Notes under the pieces: model-generated | What the model saw: only the letters and a program-made list of their open reading frames with translations | Database searches by the model: none | Told to the model about the DNA's origin: nothing | Assembly: GCA_945871335.1 (NCBI GenBank) | Contig: CAMBWM010000071.1 | Span: 1-10,122 of the forward strand | Origin: Polaromonas sp. YR568 | GTDB taxonomy: Bacteria; Pseudomonadota; Gammaproteobacteria; Burkholderiales; Burkholderiaceae | Length of the DNA stretch: 10,122 nucleotides | Direction: 5' to 3' | Shown here: in pieces, positions 6,571-10,122 of the stretch | Numbering within the stretch: the first letter of the stretch is position 1 | Layout of the letters: each line of letters opens with the position of its first letter | Position numbers and translations under genes: made by a program

Positions 6571-7124
6571 AAACACTGAACAAACGTTCGTTATTGGGCA
6601 CCTTGGTGCTGTCCGCCATGCTGGGCCTGAGCGCTTGCGCCGGCCCACAGGTGGCTGACTATGCAGCTGAAAAGCCAGTGCTGGACCTGCGCCAGTACTT
6701 CAACGGCACCATTGACGCTTATGGCCTGTTCGCAGATCGCTCAGGCCGCGTCGTCAAACGCTTCACCGTGGTCATGAAGTGCAGCTGGCAAGGCCCGCCC
6801 GGCCAAGAAGTCGGCGTGCTTGACGAAGAGTTCAGCTATTCCGACGGTAGCCGTCAGCGCCGCGTCTGGACGCTCACGCGCCAGCCGGACGGCCGCTACA
6901 GCGGTACAGCTGCAGACGTGGTGGGTCAGGCCTCGGGCGAAGAAAAGGGCAATGCCTTTCGTTGGGGCTACACCATGCAACTGCCGGTCGACGGCAGAAT
7001 CTTTGAAGTGCAATTTGACGACTGGATGTACCTGATGAACGACAAAGTGATGATCAATAAAGCCGTCATGAGCAAGTTCGGCTTCCAACTGGGCGAGGTG
7101 ACTTTGTCCTTCGTTAAACGCTAA
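6567..7124 (+). CDS. DUF3833 family lipoprotein
   Basis: A 185-residue protein with a lipoprotein signal peptide: basic start MKTLNKRS, hydrophobic segment 9-20, and lipobox LSAC with lipidated Cys24. Residue +2 is Ala, so outer-membrane sorting by Lol is possible. The mature part matches DUF3833: LRQYFNGTIDAYGLFADRSG (41-60), DEEFSYSDGS (76-85) and GEVTLSFVK at the C-terminus, with many aromatic and Asp residues suggesting a beta-rich binding fold. Its function is unknown. It is translationally coupled to the transporter by an ATGA overlap. Its repeated company with CFAS-like, DUF1365 and SDR genes in other proteobacteria suggests it handles or senses the modified lipid, which is inference. 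Confidence 0.88.
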   Translation: MKTLNKRSLLGTLVLSAMLGLSACAGPQVADYAAEKPVLDLRQYFNGTIDAYGLFADRSGRVVKRFTVVMKCSWQGPPGQEVGVLDEEFSYSDGSRQRRVWTLTRQPDGRYSGTAADVVGQASGEEKGNAFRWGYTMQLPVDGRIFEVQFDDWMYLMNDKVMINKAVMSKFGFQLGEVTLSFVKR

Positions 7125-7139
7125 ACCCTTTGGATCGTC

Positions 7140-7946
7140 ATGAGTCTGAACACCCCACTGTTTGAATGGCAAGGCAAAGTTGCCTGGCTGATTGGCGCCT
7201 CCAGCGGCATTGGCGAGGCGACTGCGCACGCCTTGCATGCGGCGGGCGCACGGGTTTTTGTGTCGGCCCGCAATGAAGCGGCCTTAGCGCGTTTTGTCCA
7301 GACGCACCCGGGCGCTGTTGCGCTGCCCCTGGACGTTACAGATCCGGCTGCTGTCAGTGCCGCTGCGCACAAGGTGCAGCAGGCTGGCAGCCTGGATCTG
7401 GTGATGTACTGCGCGGGCCATTACAAAGCTCAGCGTGCGGATCGCTTTGACCTGCCGCAAATGCTCATGCACCAGGAGGTCAACTACCTGGGCGCGCTTT
7501 ACATGCTGGACGCTGTGTTGCCGCATTTGCTCGAACGCCGGGCGGGTCATATCTGCCTCGTTGGCAGCGTGGCCGGCTACCGCGGCTTGCCGAAAAGCCT
7601 GGCTTACGGCCCAACCAAAGCCGCACTGATCAACCTGGCTGAAACGCTTTACATGGACTTGCTGCCCAACGGTATCAGCGTGAGCCTGGTCAACCCTGGC
7701 TTTGTTGAAACACCGTTGACTGAGCAAAACAATTTCAAGATGCCCGCGTTGATCAACTCAAGCCAGGCAGCGGCTGAGATACTTGCCGGGTGGCGCAAAG
7801 GCGAGTTTGAAATACATTTTCCCAAGCGTTTCACGCTCTGGGTGAAACTCTTGCGTTGGCTGCCCAATAAAGCTTTCTTTGCACTGGTCCGCCGCCTTGT
7901 TAAAAACCCCCATGCCGTGCCTGCGAACGAGCGCCCGAAATCATGA
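7140..7946 (+). CDS. Short-chain dehydrogenase/reductase (SDR)
   Basis: A 268-residue classical SDR that oxidises or reduces a hydroxyl/keto group with NAD(P). The cofactor motif GASSGIG is at 19-25, the YCAG block at 90-93 (in place of the common NNAG), Asn115 in EVNYLGALY, and the catalytic Ser143, Tyr156 and Lys160 (YGPTK) are all present. The basic Arg44 after the second strand (SARN) suggests NADP. The C-terminal part (about 205-258) has a hydrophobic, basic segment (FTLWVKLLRWLPNKAFFALV), common in SDRs that associate with membranes and act on lipids. It starts 15 bases after the DUF3833 gene with only a weak ribosome binding site, and ends in an ATGA overlap with the next gene. The substrate is not determinable from sequence. 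Confidence 0.92.
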   Translation: MSLNTPLFEWQGKVAWLIGASSGIGEATAHALHAAGARVFVSARNEAALARFVQTHPGAVALPLDVTDPAAVSAAAHKVQQAGSLDLVMYCAGHYKAQRADRFDLPQMLMHQEVNYLGALYMLDAVLPHLLERRAGHICLVGSVAGYRGLPKSLAYGPTKAALINLAETLYMDLLPNGISVSLVNPGFVETPLTEQNNFKMPALINSSQAAAEILAGWRKGEFEIHFPKRFTLWVKLLRWLPNKAFFALVRRLVKNPHAVPANERPKS

Positions 7947-8428
7947 GTATCAAATCCGTCACGGCTGTGCCTGGCTTGTTGCCTGCGGATGTTTCGCCAG
8001 AGCGGCAGGCAGTCGCCCGGATTGCTCTTTTTTTTGAAAACCTGCAGCCCGCTGATATCGCCCGGATGGGCGATTTCTACACAGCCCAAGCCTACTTCAA
8101 AGACCCATTCAACGAAGTACGCGGCCTGGCCGAGGTTCAAGGCATTTTCAACCACATGTTTGAAGCGCTCGACAAGCCACACTTCGTAGTGAAAGGGCAA
8201 CTGGTGGACGGTGCCCAGTGCTTTTTGACCTGGGATTTTGTCTTCCGCTTCAAGCGTTTTAGCCCCGATGTCTGGCAGACCGTGCGCGGCGGATCACACC
8301 TGGAACTCAGCCCCGAGGGGCTGATCACTTTTCATCGGGATTACTGGGATACGGCCGAAGAGCTTTATGAAAAGCTCCCTGCCGTCGGCAGCTTGATGCG
8401 GTGGCTCAGGCGCCGGGCCAACGCCTGA
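7943..8428 (+). CDS. NTF2-like / SnoaL-like family protein
   Basis: A 161-residue protein with the NTF2-like cone fold. The N-terminal helix region (18-40) leads into MGDFYTAQAYFKDPFNEVRG (42-61), then IFNHMFEALDKPHF (68-81), and a beta-sheet part with FLTWDFVFRFKRF (93-105) and GGSHLELSPEGLITFHRDYWD. The YFKDPFN segment and late HRDYWD are typical of SnoaL/ketosteroid-isomerase relatives, which bind hydrophobic small molecules in a central pocket. There is no signal peptide. It is the last gene of the operon, coupled to the SDR by an ATGA overlap. A member of this family accompanies the SDR gene in related loci elsewhere. A run of eight T (8028-8035) encodes part of LFF and is intact here. 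Confidence 0.88.
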   Translation: MSIKSVTAVPGLLPADVSPERQAVARIALFFENLQPADIARMGDFYTAQAYFKDPFNEVRGLAEVQGIFNHMFEALDKPHFVVKGQLVDGAQCFLTWDFVFRFKRFSPDVWQTVRGGSHLELSPEGLITFHRDYWDTAEELYEKLPAVGSLMRWLRRRANA

Positions 8429-8430
8429 GC
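8404..8430. terminator. Stem-loop at the operon end (possible terminator, no U tract)
   Basis: GCTCAGGCG (8404-8412) and CGCCTGAGC (8422-8430) form a perfect 9-base GC-rich stem with a 9-base loop. It spans the stop codon of the NTF2-like gene, and the GST gene converges from the other side. No T run follows on either strand, so it is not a textbook intrinsic terminator. It could instead slow polymerase for Rho or protect mRNA 3' ends. Confidence 0.4.
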
Positions 8431-8455
8431 ACAAGCGAAAAAGAGGCGTTGAGAA

Positions 8456-9070
8456 TCAGCCCGGCTGAGTCTCGATGAAACTGCTGCGCTGAGTGAGCTT
8501 TTCTTGCAAGCGTGCCAGGTTAGGGTGCTGCGCACGCCAGTCGATCTGTGCAAACCGGAAGTCCAGGTAGGACAGCGCGCAACCTACGGCCACGTCAGAC
8601 AAGCTGAAATGAACGCCGCTGCAAAAAAGCTTGTCGCCCAGGCCGGCACTCATGGCTTTGAGTGAAGTGTGAATTTTCCCGGTCTGACGATCTATCCAGG
8701 CTTTACTTCGCTGACCCTCTGTGCGTCCGGCCCAGCTGGCCTCCAGGCGGGCCAGAATGGCGGCATCCAGCACGCCGTCTGCCAAAGCCTCCCAAGTCTT
8801 AACTTCAGCACGCTCGCGACCTTGCACCGGAATCAGTTTGCCAACCGGCGACAGCGTGTCCAGGTACTCCACGATGACGCGTGAATCAAATACCGCCTCG
8901 CCACCCTCCATGACCAGACAAGGAACCTTGCCCAGCGGGTTGGCATTGTGCATGTTGGTGTCAGCCGCCCAGACATCCTCCAGCACGAACTGGTAGTCCA
9001 GCTTTTTTTCCAACATGACGATACGTACTTTGCGCACGTAGGGGCTGGTGACTGATCCGATAAGTTTCAT
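8456..9070 (-). CDS. Glutathione S-transferase family protein (YibF-like)
   Basis: A 204-residue protein with the two-domain GST layout. The N-terminal thioredoxin-fold domain has the candidate catalytic Ser9 in SVTSPYVRKVRI, the glutathione-contact loop NPLGKVPCLV (44-53) and the DSRVIVEYLD block (62-71). The helical C-terminal domain carries the N-capping SLSDVAVGCAL motif. It likely conjugates or reduces electrophiles or peroxides with glutathione in the cytosol; the substrate is unknown. It is convergent with the lipid operon, 27 bases away, and divergent from purB. Its ribosome binding site is weak. It may be a housekeeping gene unrelated to the operon, though an oxidative-stress role would fit. 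Confidence 0.93.
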   Translation of the reverse strand: MKLIGSVTSPYVRKVRIVMLEKKLDYQFVLEDVWAADTNMHNANPLGKVPCLVMEGGEAVFDSRVIVEYLDTLSPVGKLIPVQGRERAEVKTWEALADGVLDAAILARLEASWAGRTEGQRSKAWIDRQTGKIHTSLKAMSAGLGDKLFCSGVHFSLSDVAVGCALSYLDFRFAQIDWRAQHPNLARLQEKLTQRSSFIETQPG

Positions 9071-9105
9071 AGCTTGGTTTGGACTTTTACGTTAGGTGTG
9101 TTTTC

Positions 9106-9123
9106 CTTATTCTATAGATTAAG
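9106..9123. repeat. Imperfect palindrome, possible operator
   Basis: CTTATTCTATAGATTAAG reads the same on both strands apart from one T:T position in each arm. The core TCTATAGA is perfect. It overlaps the candidate minus-strand -10 box TAGAAT of the GST gene, a usual place for a repressor site. It may also be chance in an AT-rich stretch. Confidence 0.3.
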
Positions 9124-9163
9124 CTAGATCTGCTCAGCTCCGGGCAGCCAGCAAGCGTCAACC

Positions 9164-9169
9164 TACAAT
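9164..9169 (+). promoter_or_regulatory. Candidate -10 box of purB (possible leaderless transcript)
   Basis: TACAAT matches five of six bases of TATAAT and ends 6 bases before the purB ATG (9176), so transcription would begin at or next to the start codon. No Shine-Dalgarno sequence is visible before purB, which agrees. I see no good -35 at 16-18 bases. Confidence 0.4.
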
Positions 9170-9175
9170 TGCAGC

Positions 9176-10122
9176 ATGAGCTTTTCCACTATCAACGCCC
9201 TGTCGCCGCTGGACGGCCGCTACGCCGCCCGGCTTGACGCCCTGCGCCCGCTCATGTCCGAGCAGGGTTATATGAACCGGCGGGTGCAGGTCGAAGTGGC
9301 CTGGTTTGTCGCCTTGTCTGACGCCGGTTTTGCCGAATTCAAGCCCCTTAGCGCTGGAGCACGCTCATATCTGAGCACGCTGGTGACCAACTTTTCTGAA
9401 GCTGACGCGCTGGCCATCAAGGCCATTGAAAAGGTCACCAACCACGACGTCAAGGCCGTCGAATATTGGATCAAATCCAAATTCGAGGCACGAACAGAGC
9501 TGCTGGCGGCAGCCGAGTTCGTCCACTTTGCCTGTACCAGTGAAGACATCAACAACACCAGCCATGCCCTGCAACTTAAAAGCAGCCGCGAACAAGTGCT
9601 GCTGCCGGCCATTGACAAGCTGATCTCACAGCTGCGCGACATGGCGCACCAGTTTGCCGACGAGCCCATGCTCAGCCGCACACACGGCCAGACCGCCAGC
9701 CCGACCACCGTCGGCAAGGAAATTGCCAACGTGGTGGTGCGTCTGGTGCAAGCGCGCGAAAAAATCGCTGCAGTCAAAATCATGGCCAAAATGAACGGCG
9801 CGGTGGGAAACTACAATGCGCACCTGTCAGCCTGGCCGGACTTTGACTGGGAAGGCTTCAGCCGCAGGGTGGTTGAAAGCCCGGAGCCTGATGCCCAAGG
9901 CCACACCGGCGCCTGGGGCTTGGGTCTGACTTTTCAGCCTTACAGCATTCAAATTGAGCCGCATGACTACATGGCCGAACTGTTCGACGCAGTGGCTCGT
10001 TGCAACACCATCCTGATCGATTTTGCCCGCGACATCTGGGGCTACGTCAGCGTTGGCTATTTCAAGCAGCGCCTCAAAGACGGTGAAATCGGCTCCTCCA
10101 CCATGCCGCACAAGGTCAACCC
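9176..10122 (+). CDS. purB: Adenylosuccinate lyase (3' end beyond the window)
   Basis: The first 315 residues of adenylosuccinate lyase, which cleaves succinyl-AMP to AMP and fumarate and SAICAR to AICAR and fumarate in purine synthesis, as a cytosolic homotetramer. The family usually has about 456 residues, so roughly two thirds is present. Typical blocks are NALSPLDGRY (7-16), the TSEDINNTSHAL region (121-132), the general-acid region RTHGQTASPTTVGKE with His170 (168-182), and the flexible signature loop GSSTMPHKVN (306-315) with the catalytic Ser. The last codon is cut by the window edge, not by a mutation. The start ATG follows a TACAAT box with no ribosome binding site. Confidence 0.97.
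   Translation, partial: MSFSTINALSPLDGRYAARLDALRPLMSEQGYMNRRVQVEVAWFVALSDAGFAEFKPLSAGARSYLSTLVTNFSEADALAIKAIEKVTNHDVKAVEYWIKSKFEARTELLAAAEFVHFACTSEDINNTSHALQLKSSREQVLLPAIDKLISQLRDMAHQFADEPMLSRTHGQTASPTTVGKEIANVVVRLVQAREKIAAVKIMAKMNGAVGNYNAHLSAWPDFDWEGFSRRVVESPEPDAQGHTGAWGLGLTFQPYSIQIEPHDYMAELFDAVARCNTILIDFARDIWGYVSVGYFKQRLKDGEIGSSTMPHKVN

Larger units (their letters stand above)
9071..9175. other. Divergent intergenic region between GST gene and purB
   Basis: This non-coding gap contains a near-perfect 18-base palindrome (9106-9123). On the minus strand it contains TAGAAT (9114-9109), a reasonable -10 box for the GST gene. On the plus strand it contains TACAAT (9164-9169) for purB. I found no riboswitch or RNA gene; a PurR-type operator is not evident. 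Confidence 0.5.

Noticed and set aside
8028..8035. Run of eight T in the NTF2-like gene as a phase-variation or frameshift site
   Set aside because: The frame is intact, eight bases is short for phase variation, and the run simply encodes Leu-Phe-Phe. No second frame continues the family match.

Overview
The window looks like chromosomal DNA of a betaproteobacterium, probably Burkholderiales and perhaps a Comamonadaceae genus such as Rhodoferax or Polaromonas. That placement is inference from moderately high GC, the style of the purB and YibF-like GST proteins, and the secreted Cys-type glutathione peroxidase. I see no tRNA, rRNA, CRISPR array, insertion sequence or phage gene.

Layout. At the left edge (1-238, minus strand) is the 5' part of a ferritin-like di-iron protein gene. 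A divergent spacer follows. Next is a plus-strand gene for an exported glutathione peroxidase (435-1037), then a 111-base non-coding gap with dyad symmetry. After the gap comes a tightly packed plus-strand run of eight genes (1149-8428): FAD-dependent amine-oxidase-like protein, DUF1365 protein, SAM-dependent cyclopropane-fatty-acid-synthase (CFAS) family protein, exported chalcone-isomerase-like protein, GPH-family MFS transporter, DUF3833 lipoprotein, short-chain dehydrogenase, and NTF2/SnoaL-like protein. Several junctions are ATGA stop/start overlaps, so this is almost certainly one operon. A convergent GST gene (8456-9070, minus) and a divergent purB (9176 to beyond the right edge) are housekeeping neighbours.

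How the genes work together. The FAD protein, DUF1365 and CFAS-like trio, with SDR, DUF3833 and NTF2-like companions, is a gene set I recognise from light- or singlet-oxygen-responsive loci in other proteobacteria (RpoE-ChrR type in Rhodobacter and Vibrio). There, related genes make methylated and furan fatty acids on existing phospholipid chains. In this window the CFAS-like protein keeps its SAM site but has Ser and Gln where E. coli CFAS has the active-site Cys139 and His266, which suggests methyl transfer other than ordinary cyclopropanation. My reading is a membrane-lipid modification operon that protects against photo-oxidative stress. The inner-membrane transporter, exported CHI-fold protein and outer-membrane or periplasmic lipoprotein would handle lipid or fatty-acid products across the envelope, and the secreted peroxidase next door would remove lipid peroxides. 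No sigma factor, anti-sigma factor, photolyase or LitR/CarH regulator gene lies in the window, so the regulatory link is inferred.
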